This document shows positions 1-11,535 of a stretch of 64,000 nt of DNA, one piece after another. How positions within the stretch are numbered: the stretch's first letter is position 1; every line of letters begins with the position of its first letter. The position numbers and the translations under genes were made by a program. This DNA comes from Patella vulgata (lineage: Eukaryota; Mollusca; Gastropoda; Patellidae). The DNA is taken from assembly GCF_932274485.2 (NCBI RefSeq), contig NC_065879.2:17100591-17164590 (forward strand), in the 5' to 3' direction. Below the pieces are notes generated by a model. It was not told where the DNA came from. It did no database searches and saw nothing but the letters and a program-made list of their open reading frames with translations.

Positions 1-1255
1 AACCAGAAAATGTCTCATGACGACCATCTTGAATATTAACATTTCCCCAGAGTGGCATCATCCTTCAGCTTATGTAGCCTTGTTGCGGGGCGTGACATTT
101 TGAGCTTTTTGTCATTGGTACCCTACGATCAAACTGTCTTGTAGTGGTCATTCTTGATTCCTGCGGTGGCGCTGAATAACCTCCAGTTTTAGGTGGTACC
201 GACTTCAGCTAAGCCTAGTTTTGGGGCGTGGCAATTTGGCCGGTCGTCAAGGTTACCCTACCGCACAATCGGTCTGGCAGTGGTAATCCATGATTCCTGA
301 GGTTTTGCCGAATAGCAGCCAATTAATTGTAGATCGTATTGACTTCAACTAATCTAGCCTAGTTGGGGGGCGGGGTGGGCGTGGTATTTTGGGTGTGTCT
401 GTCAAGGGTAACCCATCACACAAACTGTCTGGCTGTGGTCATTCTTGATTGATGTGGTGGTGCTGAACAACTTCCAAGCAGTTTTGGGTAGTACGGGCTT
501 CAGCTAGTTTAGCCTAGTTGGGGGCGTGGCATTTTTGGCGTGTCTGTTAGTGTTAGGGGTAACCCACCGCACAAACTGCCTGGCAGTGATGATTCATGAT
601 TCCTGTGGGGCTGAACAACTTCCAGGCAGTTTTAGGTGGTACGGGCTTCAGCTTATCTAGCCTAGGTGGGGAGGGGCGGGGCTGGCATTTTGGGCATGTG
701 CGTTAGGGGTAGCCCACCTAAAACTGTCTGGCAATGATCACTCATTATTCCTGTGGTGCTGAATGACTTCCAAGCAGTTTTAGGCGGTACGGATTTAAGC
801 TAATCTAGACTAGCTGGGAGGCGTGGTATATTGGGTGTGTCTGTTCTGTTAGGGATAACCCACCGCACAAATTGTCTGGCAGTGATCATTCTTGATTCCT
901 GTGGTGATTCTGAACAATTTCCAAGCAGTTTTAAGTGGTACAGATTTCAGCTAATCTAGCCTAGCTGTGGTCTGGCAATTACATAACTCTGTCGGGGGTA
1001 CCCCACAACTAGAAATGTCTGTCAGAGTGTTTTTGTAATACTTGAAGATGTATGGTACACTGCTGTACCATTTTCATGTGGTACACTTTTGAGCTAATCT
1101 AGCTCAAGAATTCATACCCAGTATCGAAGCCCTCACAGCCACACCCACCACCAGATACCCGGCAGACTTACATTTTGATGATACCAGATATGCATACTTT
1201 GATACCATATATGCGAAAATTGGTACACTTTTCAGCTAGGCTAACCTCCTGGGCT
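1..1255. repeat. Tandem satellite, ~145-bp unit, about nine copies
   Basis: A unit with the core TTCAGCTAATCTAGCCTAG recurs near 66, 202, 344, 501, 651, 797, 947, 1088 and 1231, a spacing of 136 to 157 bp. Each unit also carries a motif like CACAAACTGTCTGGCAGTG and a G-rich stretch. Copies diverge by substitutions and small indels, most strongly at the right end. The array probably continues left of the window. No coding potential is seen. Confidence 0.9.
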
Positions 1256-1394
1256 CCCGGTCTATTTAGGGTCATTTTTGTTTGAAGTCTACACTACTGC
1301 TTTTGTCTATCCAAAGTAGTAATAATTTTATTAATCCGTATAACTCCTGTTATGTTTAATATTTGCATAGCGTAACTTGGGCTACATCTTTGAT

Positions 1395-1622
1395 AACAGA
1401 ACAGGCCTTTATATCCTAAAATTTAACAAGCTCAGGAACAATCTTCCTGTAACCATTAGACAATCAAATTCGTATCATATATTTAAGCGTAAATTGAAAA
1501 CTCATCTCTTCGAACAGTGTTATGATTAGTTTTATGTTTTTGTAAAGCGCTTAGGAATATTTTCATATGTATTGTAGCGCTATATAAATGAAATGATAAT
1601 AATAATAATAATAATAATAATG
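1395..1622 (+). mobile_element. LINE 3' end fragment with (AAT)n tail
   Basis: Codons from about 1437 to 1529 read as the typical C-terminus of a non-LTR retrotransposon ORF2 (LPVTIRQSNS, then FKRKLKTHLFEQ and a stop). A short 3' UTR and an (AAT)n tail at about 1590-1622 follow. The reverse transcriptase and endonuclease are absent, so this is a 5'-truncated copy. The clade cannot be named from so short a piece. Confidence 0.7.
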
Positions 1623-2017
1623 GTAGTAATAATAAGCGTTTGAAAACTTCGTTTCTTTAATTGATTGGAAACCAAAGTAACGCATGTTGACATTTAACGG
1701 CGTTTTTAAAGAATAAACAATGGGCGTTACTTGAAAATGTTTCTTTTTAAATTTTCAAAATTTATAAAGTAATATATTTGTTAATTAGTATAATAAAAGG
1801 CTGATTAATGGCAGGACATTATTCCTACTCGCTTAAACTTATTGTCGTTTTACAGGATAATGTTGGTGTCTACCAATATTACATGAAAGAATTGGCTAAA
1901 CATATTCCCAATATAATTGTAACAAAGAGATCTTTGTCACGTTTGATTTGTAACAACGATTTGAAGAATCGGGAAGTGGCGCATAAAAATGAAAACAGTT
2001 ATCGTTATTGTTTGCAG
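1623..2017. other. AT-rich non-coding stretch, probable intron or flank
   Basis: No convincing gene. A 54-codon open stretch follows a TTTTACAG acceptor-like site at 1854, but its composition is unremarkable. This may be intron of the gene whose tail exon is at 2420. Confidence 0.4.
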
Positions 2018-2118
2018 TAGAGAGCGATATCAGAAACACAGTCGATTTGCACCTCACTGATATTTTATGTGAAGACGACGAGTTGTTATATGAGACCGTG
2101 AAAGGATATCAGTCCTAA
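2018..2118 (+). CDS. Possible alternative terminal exon (unknown protein tail)
   Basis: An acceptor (TTGTTTGCAG) at 2017 opens a frame of 32 codons ending in TAA at 2116-2118. The residues include an acidic patch and two tyrosines (EDDELLYETVKGYQS at the end), which resembles the cytoplasmic end of a signalling receptor. It lies 300 bp before the tyrosine-rich exon at 2420, so it could be an alternative last exon of the same gene. The frame is short and could be chance; no conservation is available to test it. Confidence 0.3.
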
Positions 2119-2419
2119 ACGAAATATTCATAAAAAGAATTGATTGTCATGAGATCAGAGAAAGCAATAACAACTTGAAGAAGCGCGTGCATTACCTTGT
2201 TTGGATTTACATTTTAAGAGATAACGAAAAATCCCGTGCATTTTGGTTAACATATTAAGCAAAGGTTATTATCAATTTCGGGTTTTGTGCCATGAAGGGA
2301 TTTTGCTTCTCTGCTCGTATACCTTGTACCTCTTCTGTGGTTTAAGGGATTTTGTAGGTGTTGGTATGGGCTGTTTGTATTTTAAGGGGACTGCAGTGTT
2401 GTTATTAATCTTTTTACAG

Positions 2420-2708
2420 GAAGAAGCCAGAAATATTTCAACCTCCGCGTTACGGCCGCCGGATTTCAAACATACAATACCAAAGTTACGACAGGCCAGT
2501 AGAAGAAGAAGAAACCTACGATTACATAGATGATAATCAAATGAGAGAAAACCAAACTGATCTTGGTAATCCAGATTACCAAACGTTACCTGAAGACGGT
2601 GGATACATTCTACCACCTCCACCACCACCACCCCCACCTTGTGGTCCAACCACCTACATTCAGGCGATCAATGGTTCAGATGATCCAGACGATTCAGTCA
2701 GGTTTTAA
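2420..2708 (+). CDS. 3'-terminal exon: tyrosine- and proline-rich receptor-like tail
   Basis: A strong acceptor (AATCTTTTTACAG) at 2419 is followed by one base and 95 codons to TAA at 2706-2708. The product starts KKPEIFQPPRYGRR, has an acidic run (EEEE) leading into YDYIDD, then DYQTLPEDGGYIL and nine prolines in a row. Several tyrosines stand in SH2-ligand-like settings (YDYI, YQTL, YILP) and the proline run could bind SH3 or WW domains. This is inferred to be the cytoplasmic tail of a membrane receptor or adaptor. The upstream exons, including any transmembrane segment, were not found and probably lie left of the window. An AATAAA follows 194 bp after the stop. The protein family is not recognised. 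Confidence 0.7.
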
Positions 2709-2901
2709 TAATATACACATTACCTAGATACAATATCCACCGTTGTTTCAGTGGCATTTAGTAATTAAACTTGAAATATACAGGTCAATATTCTGTTAAA
2801 TATAATTACTGGTTATTTTTGCGCACTGATTTTAGACGCCAGTCCAACCTCGTTGGGTTTCTCTTACTGCCACAGATTCTTACGCTCAAGCGAATTATTG
2901 A

Positions 2902-2907
2902 AATAAA
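2902..2907 (+). promoter_or_regulatory. Polyadenylation signal AATAAA
   Basis: Canonical hexamer 194 bp after the stop at 2708. It gives the tail exon a 3' UTR of ordinary length. Confidence 0.55.
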
Positions 2908-4164
2908 ATTGAACCATATGCCATAGTTTTTGTTTATATACTAATTATGAATTTAATCAAAATGTTACAAATATTCTCAGTTAAGTGGTTTCATTAATGT
3001 TATGGTTGTATATATTTCATTCTTTCTAACTGTATTAGTATGGTGTCATTGCAGAACTGTAGCTCCAGTTAAAATATAGTAGCCTCGACCCTAATGCATA
3101 GGCTAATATAGTGCTACATAAACATTGGCAGGAAAATGTACCACAACAGATGGAATGTGCCAAAATAGCTGCAATTCCGATGCTGGTATGACGAAAATTG
3201 GTATCAAAAGCTATGACATATTTGTGGAAAATACTATTTAGAATCCCAAATAAAACCCCATTTTAATAAGCTTTGACCTACCATGTTTTTGTCTCGCCGA
3301 CTTCATATATACAGTGATAGTCGTAACCTGCTTATTTCTTATATATTTATTACGCATGTGGATTAGGAACCGATCAGAGGGCAGCTTTAGGGTTAGATTT
3401 ATTATATATTGTTGTTTTGTTCCCGCTAATAAATGCAGTTTATCACTCTGTTTACTTAAAGATGCCTTATGTAAGAGCAAAATATGCCTAATGCAGATCT
3501 TTCGTTTTGCCTCAAATTTTATATAAATCATTAATTAGACATTTATTCAAATGCCAAGCCCATAATCAACTCTCTAGATTATCGGATTGTTTTGATTTTC
3601 AACGGACCAGTTAATAAATTAATTTAAAAAATTGATAATTGAGACTGTTTATTATCTTAACAACGGTAGCAATTACAATCGAGACTACACTGTTATTTAA
3701 AAGGCCATAACTTAAAATGGAAGTCGTTAAAAAAGGCCTGGCGATCGAGACATCGTTTATTATCATGATAAACGTACTTGACAATCGGTTATTACCAGTT
3801 TTAACTTTGCTTAAAGTTATTTTAATTTGAACTATTATAGCATGAACAGGCCTGCTCTTTATCTAAATCTTACATTATGCATCTTTTACTTTATTAGCAT
3901 AACCATCAAAATAACGGAACAAAAACAAAAAAAGTCACGATTTAGTTAGATTGCTGGTGCTAGACCGTTTTCTTATTTATTATTTTAAGGTTGAAGTGTA
4001 TTAATGCCTATTAGAAATTAATATTTAACGAGAGTGTTTATTTTACACAAATGATGAAAAATAGTTCGTTTGATATGCGTACCTATCTCAAGTTACAATC
4101 AATGAACCTGGTGAATTTATCTCATAACATTTTACTCATCTTTACAATACATCTATTAATCACC
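2908..4164. other. AT-rich intergenic DNA with one MITE-like end
   Basis: No gene seen. At about 3846-3893 the minus strand reads AGATGCATAATGTAAGATTT and then TAGATAAAGAGC, which matches the terminal sequence of the MITE-like elements at 39346-39722 and 44934-45237. The other end of this copy could not be placed with certainty. Confidence 0.5.
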
Positions 4165-4243
4165 CGCATATTTAAAGACCCCATGTATTACTGAAAGGTC
4201 AAAATTGTTATAAACTGTATAACATACTTATGGAAAACAGCTT

Positions 4244-4400
4244 AAGAAATGAAATGGGATTAAATGAAGACGAGCATACATCATACAATGTGCTACATAA
4301 AAGGCCAATGTGTACACGGTATCTCGATTTTGTACGAACACTGCACCACTGACAACACGTGGGCCTCCAGGCTAGCGAGCCAATGTCTTATTATTACCGG
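4244..4400 (-). mobile_element. SINE-A, internally deleted copy
   Basis: Starts with the reversed tail GAAATGAAATGGG and ends in the reversed tRNA-like head (CTCCAGGCTAGCGAGCCAA), with the middle missing. It forms a near-inverted pair with the SINE at 4438. Confidence 0.75.
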
Positions 4401-4437
4401 TGTATGCCTGTAATTTAATGTTTAATTCCCAGGAGCC

Positions 4438-4729
4438 GGGAATTACGTGGCTAAGTGAGTAAGACGCTGGCTCGCTAGCCTGGAGGTCGGGTTTTCGATC
4501 CCTGCATTGGCCGAGAAAGTTCATCCCGATTTTCCGGCGTGGTTTCCCCTTTGTCAGTGATGCAGGACGGAGGGCCTGACAAGGACAGCTGTCTAGTCGT
4601 TCGGATGGTACGAAAAACCAAGGTCCCGTGTACACATTGGCGTTCACGTAAAAGATCCCTTGGCAGCTTCATTATCACAGGTTAGGAACAGAACAGTAGG
4701 ACTTTTAACCCCATTTCATTTCATTTCAT
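4438..4729 (+). mobile_element. SINE-A, tRNA-derived, with target site duplication
   Basis: A tRNA-like head (GTGGCTAAGTGAGTAAGACG, then B-box-like TTTTCGATCC) leads through the family body to an ATTTCATTTC tail. It is flanked by the 12-bp duplication TTCCCAGGAGCC at 4426-4437 and 4730-4741. The composite repeat at 11.6 kb lacks this insertion, which confirms the boundaries. The part before the tail is internally shortened. Confidence 0.9.
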
Positions 4730-5446
4730 TTCCCAGGAGCCCCATCCGCTAGGAAATGACATATACGTGTTCCGCGTCAGCCAGAACCTTTAAAACGACA
4801 TATCACGCGTGTATATTGTTATGTATTGAAAAAATATTTCGCGCCAGTTGCTGTCACCATATTGCATTTAGGACGTCATATTGGAACAACCGTTTGTGTG
4901 ATGAATTGGGAACTATCATAAATGAGTCCGGTGACCAACAAAACCTGTAACATACAACCGGGTCATTTTGCCAACACTGTTTATCAAACTCTATTTCAAA
5001 TCATTTGTGGCCTCCATCTTGGATTTTCTGTACTTCTGAAGTCAGCTCGTCGTTTTCAGAGGTAGCAAACTACAAATTTCTAAACTAGGGCCCCTTCTAT
5101 CAGAAACCATCGTCAAGTCTTGTTCCCATGGAAATGGCCAAGGGTCAGGGTTGTGCCCAGACTAAAATGACGATTTATAAATCAAAGAACGACCCAAATA
5201 CAGTTCATTCTGGTCTGCCATAGCAAATGTTTTCCTTTCCAGTAAAAATCACGCGTACGCTAAACCACATCCCTTTAAATGCACAAAAACCTACCAGAGC
5301 CTTACAAAATTGAATCCCAAAATTTTAGACACCTTTTGTGAGATTGATAATTCCTTGTCTATAATTTCTCATCCCTGTTAAAATATACAAACTGAAATCT
5401 GTGTCAAAACTTAAGAGAAATTATATTTCTCCATGGGCCGAAAACA

Positions 5447-5645
5447 ACCTGAGGTTTGTCACACTGTTCTGCTGCGACTGGGTTAATGAAGGCGGGTATA
5501 TGTCATACAGTATGTCTGGGGGGTACATTTTGCCCAGATAGCGGTACTACGGCATATTATTATACCGAATTCCAACTGTCAAGGTACTTTTACGTGCATG
5601 CCAACGTGTACACGGGACCTCGGTTTTTCGTCTCAGCATGTTGGA
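5447..5645 (-). mobile_element. SINE-A fragment
   Basis: Reversed SINE-A body (CTGTTCTGCTGCGACTGGG through CGGTTTTTCGTC), truncated before the tRNA-like head. It forms the right end of composite repeat copy 1. Confidence 0.75.
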
Positions 5646-6150
5646 AAATGCGATATATACAATAAATTTACACTTATTATCGATTCACCAAGTCAGATTT
5701 GTAACTCGAGAGAGAGAGAGAGAAATGGAGTTTAACGTCCACTCGACACAAACTAGGTCATTTCGGGACTAACATATGGTTTAATTTGATTTCAATAATT
5801 CGCATGCGCGTAGGGGTCTTTAGCAGTGGGAGGAAACCGGAGGACCCGGAGAAAACCCACGAGGTTGGACAGGCGACCCTACTCCTTGCCACGTACAACC
5901 GGGGATTCGAAACCACGCCAGTTGACTCAATGACAGACTTTATGATACAGCGTGCACACGCTAACCATTCAGCCATCCAACCCCCCGTAACTCGAGAGAG
6001 AACATCCCGTGTTTGTGACAATCACAATGCGAGGCATAGCAAGTATAGGGGAAGTTTTCATTTGTTTAGTTATGTTGTAGTTTTACATAATCCATTATCT
6101 GCTATGCATAATTTAGCATATTGGAATGTCCTCGCCTCACACAACTCATA
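5633..6150 (-). pseudogene. Relic of the receptor-gene intron, split by a SINE
   Basis: Once the SINE at 5715-5986 is ignored, the flanks match 14890-15115 inside intron 7 of the receptor gene at 13-20 kb: CAGCATGTTGG, ACAATAAATTTACAC, TTCACCAAGTCAGATTTGTA and TAGCATATTGGAATGTCCTC occur in the same order. Similarity ends about 60 bp before the position of exon 7, so no coding part survives. It shows that the receptor locus was copied at least once more. Confidence 0.65.
5715..5986 (-). mobile_element. SINE-B, tRNA-derived, with target site duplication
   Basis: Read on the minus strand it begins with a tRNA-like head: an A-box-like TGGCTGAATGGTTAGCGTG and a B-box-like GGTTTCGAATCC. The body follows (CGCCTGTCCAACCTCGTGGG) and it ends in the GTCCCGAAATGACCTAGTTT region. 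The 14-bp duplication GTAACTCGAGAGAG flanks it at 5701-5714 and 5987-6000. This is the most complete SINE-B copy in the window. Confidence 0.88.
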
Positions 6151-8770
6151 GTACTCCAGGTAAAATATTCTCCACTTTACTTCATTCTGACATACATTAA
6201 ATCTTATAAGCTAGCTGTCTGTCCTCTATCGGCGTCTTCAGATATTAATAATGTATATAACTTGATTCAGTATATATATATATATACCCAAAATACTAAG
6301 ATTTGGATGGAAAAATCTATATTTTAATTACATTTATATATTTGCCAAGATCTTTCGGCCTCATGGCGTCTTCAGGCTATCTACAAAAGACAATAACGTC
6401 ACTTATACTTAGACAGAGGTGGCGTCCTTACTACGCTGCTAAGGAAACGGAAAATGGGCCCAGAGCGCGTCAAGATCGCCATAAGCGTGGTAAAAGCGTG
6501 GTGGAAACGCCAGATATCATGCTGTGCTCTCCATGGTCGAAAATGATCACCGAGTCACGGCTTTTGTTTGAACATGTTCAAAACAAACAACAAAGGTTCT
6601 GCGATCTGACCCGGAAAGCTGCGAGATCGCGACTTGTTTCTATTTTGTAATTTTTTTGGACATTTTTCTTGCGTTGTTTTAACATTTGCCAGCGACCTCG
6701 TGCATTTTCTGGTCGCCGTGTGGTCACAGCAGAGCAGTAAGAACGCCACCATGGTCTGGCGGGGGCCTAAGTTACATACATAACAGAGCGACGTCAATAA
6801 GGGGACATAACTCCAGTATGACCCAAACAAAGGGGTAGTTTGTAGTACTATCCAACTACACATCTTAGTTTTTGGCCTGATCGTCTAATTGGGGATTGGT
6901 TGGCTCTGGACTGCTACTGTTGTATCTTTCTTCTTAAAGGACTTCACCATTGTGTTTTCTCACGATACCGACTCAAATAAGTAACAGGAACAACGATAGT
7001 GTTTTTGCTAAACATTTTATGTCACAACAGTTACACAGTAGTCTACATTACAATATTAACATCTCTTTCTCTCCAACCCCAGTCCTGTAAAAATCTAGCC
7101 AGCATGGCTAGACCCAGAAAAACACTACCGCATGAAATAGTCGTCTAAAGAATCCACATGATCTCCCTGAATTATTCTAGCCCCGCTCCCTTATATAGGT
7201 GCATATTCTTTTGTTTCTGTTTATTCTTTTGTCTCTGTTATTTACGTAAACAACTGATAACAGCTAAATTCCAAATATGGAATGGACATTAACCCCAACC
7301 CTGTATATCGACAGGGATTGTTTCCTAATTTAGTCAACAAATATGATATATGTTTTATAACAAAGAAAAATGTTAATGACCAACATGTTCATTAATCTAT
7401 AGCTTAGTTAACGTATCAAAATAACCAGCATATACTTTCTATATTTGTGGTTATGAAGTTAGAATCAATAATATGAAAGATAACGCTATTGTTCCAGCCA
7501 TCATATTTCCACATTCTTGTCTTTAGACCCCATGTCTTGTTATTGTCACAATATTCCTAACCAACTTTAATTTGCGTTTCAGAATTAACTTATACCATAG
7601 CTAATATTTTGACAATGAAAAATAATTAACCAAAACCCTAATTTTATTTTACATAGATGTTTCAAAGCACAAATTATTTCCCTCCATATTACTACATTAC
7701 CTCCCCTGCTTTAGGATTTGTGCTACTTATTAGTTAGGAGACTCTATGAAGACTTTCAATTTTTCTAATTCAACATCCATATAATTATATAATTATTCAT
7801 GCAACGTGCAACTATTTAGGATTACTATACGATTACCATTCAATAAAATCATAAAACAAAGTCATCAATTGAAAACACAAATAATCAAAAATCTAAAATC
7901 GCATGCAAAAGCTCTTCAACAGTTCATCACCGCAATTACAAAGTCCTATAATAAAGTACTTTAACAAAATGTAGATAAACGTATTTAAAATGTTCCTTGA
8001 TGCTTTTGAAGTGTCCTATAGTATTTATAACGTTCAATTTTCACTTCAATTTCTGCAATTCATCATCTTTGATTTCCATTGGTCTGTTTCAGCTATCACA
8101 ATTCTCAACAATGAATCTTTTGATTTCTTGAGATTATCAGGTTAGCCAGAAGTCTTCGGACTTCCAAGAACTTTCTTCACTCTTCTTTGATGATTGGTTG
8201 GGTGGACATTTCATCCGTCAAATCAAAACATGTCATTGCCATCAGACCAAGAATTAACTATTCTTAATTTAAAACTTTATTTTAATATTAGTCTGACATT
8301 ATTATATCCTAACCCTTACTCTTATTTATACTAAAATTAAACCTTCATTTAATTATTAATAAACCTTGATGTATCTCTTTAAAACAATAGCAATACTCTA
8401 AAACAGTAGCTCAACCTTTTGACCTAAACTATCAATTGTACAAGTTTCACTTCCATTTTGATATCGACTCCACAAACACACAATGTGAGACAAGCGGGTC
8501 CTCACTTTTCCCAACATCAGTGTTACCTACACAATATCAAGAATGCCAATCAACAATGGCCTGTATATTCGCAAGACATTTTATTTTATCATTAATCTAC
8601 AATTCAACTCCTGTTTTATATCACCAACATAAACACATTGTTATCATGTTCATGATAATTTGTAGCAAGCGGATGTACTTCTAATTTATCCAAACTCAAC
8701 CTTTTGATTTGATAAACTACTGGTATATTATTTTAATAAATATCTCTTATCTATAAATTTACCATGTGAC
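6151..8770. other. AT-rich DNA without a recognised gene
   Basis: No splice-consistent coding region was found. The open frame at 6303-6650 includes text near 6350-6385 (TTTCGGCCTCATGGCGTCTT) that looks like retroelement-derived non-coding DNA and has no recognisable protein. From 7000 to 8770 the DNA is very AT-rich, with no clear tandem structure. Confidence 0.5.
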
Positions 8771-9001
8771 TTGCACACTATTAACTATTATAAAACCTTC
8801 CACCAACTTCGTTCTTCAAATCTTCACCTCCTTGAGATGCCAAAAAGTAAAACACTCCTCGCTCAACGCTCCTTTTCGGTAGCAGCACCGAAACTTTGGA
8901 AAAACACATCCTTTAAACAAGGACCAGTTCAAGTTTCGACGTTGTTTTTTTTAAAAAAAAAGAACCTAAAAACAGAATTGTTACGAAAAGCCTTCAAATA
9001 A
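8771..9001 (+). mobile_element. LINE ORF2 C-terminal fragment
   Basis: An open frame carries the non-LTR retrotransposon end motif RSFSVAAPKLW, followed by FKQGPVQVSTLF and LKTELLRKAF. This is the usual C-terminus of a LINE reverse transcriptase protein. An A/T run interrupts the middle. Upstream reverse transcriptase blocks are not visible, so it is a 5'-truncated copy. Its terminal sequence differs from the LINE at 1395-1622. Confidence 0.75.
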
Positions 9002-10124
9002 TTATCTCTTTTGCCAATTAATTTAATGTTTTATATTTTATCTGTACCTTGCTATTTATTTGTTTTACCAAATAGTTTTAATTCTAATTTTTTATGATTT
9101 TTATGTTATGTTATTTTATTTTTTTAAAATCCTATTATCTTGTTTTACCAAATAGTTTAATTTAATTGTTTTTATAATTTTATGAATAATTTGTTTTGTA
9201 ATTTATTTTGATTTAAGATCCAATTTCATTTCGTATCTGGATTTAAAAATTGAGTGTACTCATCCACCTCCAATGACCACGTCAATGCACCCTTAACATT
9301 AGACACCACCCCGACATTTTAGTAAGCAGACTAAAGGGTGCCATTGATGTGCGATGGATATGCTCTCTTGAAGGCTGTAGCTAATTGATGTGTTAATGTT
9401 TTACTCCCTGGGAGCTGTAGCTTATTCAATATGAATTATTCAAAATGGGGTTATCGAGGGTTTTTGGTAACAGAGCGGCCAGTAATGCAATTGATTCATA
9501 TCTGAGCATACTGAACTTTAGCGACTGTGGATTCATTAGCTAAATTAGGTATATTATTATTGAAGACCAAATGGGACAATATTCATGATTCTTGTTTCTA
9601 CATTCCAGTTTGAATATTTTAGACATGAACGCAACATTCTGTTATTTGTTTACTTTTTCATACGTTTACAAATTAGACCTACACGTGTTTCGAATATGGC
9701 ACAAATGGATGATGTGTGCTTGTTTTATTAACACCTTTACATCAATTAATTACATGTCATATTAAGTTATGCAATTTACTTACCGTCTTCCTCAATTACC
9801 AAAGGCAGTATCAGGAATTTGGTTGTTATACAAAACATTGAAATTTGACCGCATTCAGTACAAGGTTTACATGAAGGGGTCAAATGAAGAGCTTTGCGTC
9901 ATTGTATTGAGTCGTCCCCTCTCAAGTGGACAACATTATGTTTTTCTAATGTAAATTTCAACGCTTTAATGATAATTATAAAGCTCAACCAATGTCCATC
10001 ATAATACCACGTATCAGATATGCTGCAAATCAACTCTAAAATGTTCGACACGGCTCAAAATTTCGCGGATTCAGTGCCACCCGTCCGCCACAAAGTTTCC
10101 AATGATATTCTATAATTACTGTGA
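9002..10124. other. AT-rich DNA without a recognised gene
   Basis: The first 230 bp are T-rich and repetitive (TTTTACCAAATAGTTT occurs twice), probably the 3' part of the preceding LINE. A 61-codon frame at 9769-9954 has no recognisable family or splice support. Confidence 0.45.
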
Positions 10125-10447
10125 AGATAGCGGTACATGGTTAGCATAATAATCGGAGACTATTTTAACGAAATCCCGGAACACAAACAGCAAATGGTAG
10201 AGGTCGCGTGTTCGATCCCGGTCCCCCTTGTAAGTGGTACAGGACTGAAGGCCTGGCCAGAGACAGATAATAGTTGTTGGGATGGGACTAAAACCGAGGC
10301 CCTGTGCACAAATTGGCGTGCACGTAAAATTGCCCTTGTAAGTTAGAATTCGGTATATGATTAGGCCGTAGTGATAGTGCCCTCGCAGCACACTGCAAGT
10401 CTTCTTTAGTCCATTCGGACGTTAAACTCCATTTCATTTCATTTCGC
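10125..10447 (+). mobile_element. SINE-A, diverged near-complete copy
   Basis: It has a degraded tRNA-like head with a recognisable B box (GTGTTCGATCCC near 10210). The body includes TGTGCACAAATTGGCGTGCA, and the tail is ATTTCATTTCATTTC. The A-box region has decayed. Confidence 0.8.
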
Positions 10448-10641
10448 TAATGGTAGCGGTACATGTCTAGCAATCTTAAAGTAGAAAGAACTAAATAATT
10501 TTCTGATAATTACTTCAGATTTTAGTGTCTTGTGAATGATGCGATCATTACGCCGGGTTAAGCTACGTTAGCTGGGGTGTGTGGTGGTATTAACGGGAAC
10601 CGAAAATTTTAAATTCTTACCAAAGTTCTATTAATTTACAG

Positions 10642-10767
10642 TTCAAAACGAGGGTAGTTAAAGCTAAACGTGTTGGTCCGGGCTTATGGGGAACGAAATG
10701 GATTGTGGAAGTTCAGTTATCCGATGATTTATCATTAAAGGGAATTTGGCGCAGTTATATTTTGTAA
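10642..10767 (+). CDS. Possible isolated terminal exon
   Basis: An acceptor-like TTAATTTACAG precedes 41 codons ending in TAA. Residues include FKTRVVKAKRVGPGLWGTKW and a final IWRSYIL. The composition looks protein-like, but the frame is short. No upstream exon, donor or conserved copy was found and the family is not recognised. A chance frame or gene relic is equally possible. Confidence 0.22.
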   Translation, partial: FKTRVVKAKRVGPGLWGTKWIVEVQLSDDLSLKGIWRSYIL

Positions 10768-11293
10768 CATGTAGTTTATTTAATCCTCGTCGCAAATTTA
10801 TCTATTTGGAGAGGTAGGGTGCGACGGTACACGCCCCTGAATCAGTCGAAGTCTTTGATATCCCTTCTGACTAATTATCCTCGTATATTATTGGGTTGCG
10901 CACTTGTTCGACCTGCTTTAATATTTATAATCTATGTAATTCAGATAGCGCAATTTAATGACCAAAACCTGGACCCCAGCCGTTATTCCTCTTATTGTTC
11001 TTCTAAAAAAAAGTCTAACGCTACTCAATATATGTATGGAGGACATGAAACTTGGCATGTTTGTTCCATGAACAATTTGGCGTACTGACAACTGGTGTTT
11101 TGTATTCCTTTAAACTAAGATAAAGGATTCGTTAAAAGCTTTCCACACATGAGCATTGAAATAGATCTGGGATTTCACCTATTATGAGGTATATCACAAA
11201 TTGCAATTATCTCAATTAAAGGAGCCATGTATTATTGTTGTATGGTCAAAATTGTTATAAACTGTACAACATACTTATGGAAAACACCTTATG

Positions 11294-11535
11294 AAATGAA
11301 ATGAAATGGGATTTAATGAAGACGGGCATACATTATACAGTGTGCTACATGAGAGGGGAAGTTTGCCCGGTTAGGCGTTACGGCCTACTCTTGTATCGAA
11401 TTCCAACTGCCACCTCCCTGCCGATGTGTACACGGTACTTCGGTTTGGTCGTCCCATCCGGACGACTATATGTTGTCTCTTGTCTGGACCTCTGACCTGC
11501 ACCACTGAAAACACGGGGACTTACATCCCGAGCCA
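11294..11535 (-). mobile_element. SINE-A, left part of composite copy 2
   Basis: The reversed tail GAAATGAAATGAAATGGG is followed by the body (TACAGTGTGCTACATGAGAG, GTGTACACGGTACTTCGG). It is truncated near the head. Confidence 0.8.

Larger units (their letters stand above)
4165..5660. repeat. Composite dispersed repeat, copy 1 of ~1.4 kb
   Basis: Collinear with 11205-12602. Both begin with TCAAAATTGTTATAAACTGT, contain a reversed SINE-A piece, then about 700 bp starting CCCATCCGCTAGGAAATGAC and including CCATATTGGATTTGG-like text, and end in a second reversed SINE-A. Copy 1 is additionally interrupted by a forward SINE-A at 4438-4729. The ~700-bp middle shows no coding frame common to both copies. 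Its class is unknown. Confidence 0.75.

Noticed and set aside
1808-2020. 70-codon frame as an exon
   Set aside because: An acceptor-like site lies inside, but the composition is ordinary for AT-rich intron and the overlapping frame at 2018 is more protein-like.
6303-6650. 115-codon plus-strand frame
   Set aside because: No family, no splice support, and part of the sequence looks like retroelement-derived non-coding DNA.
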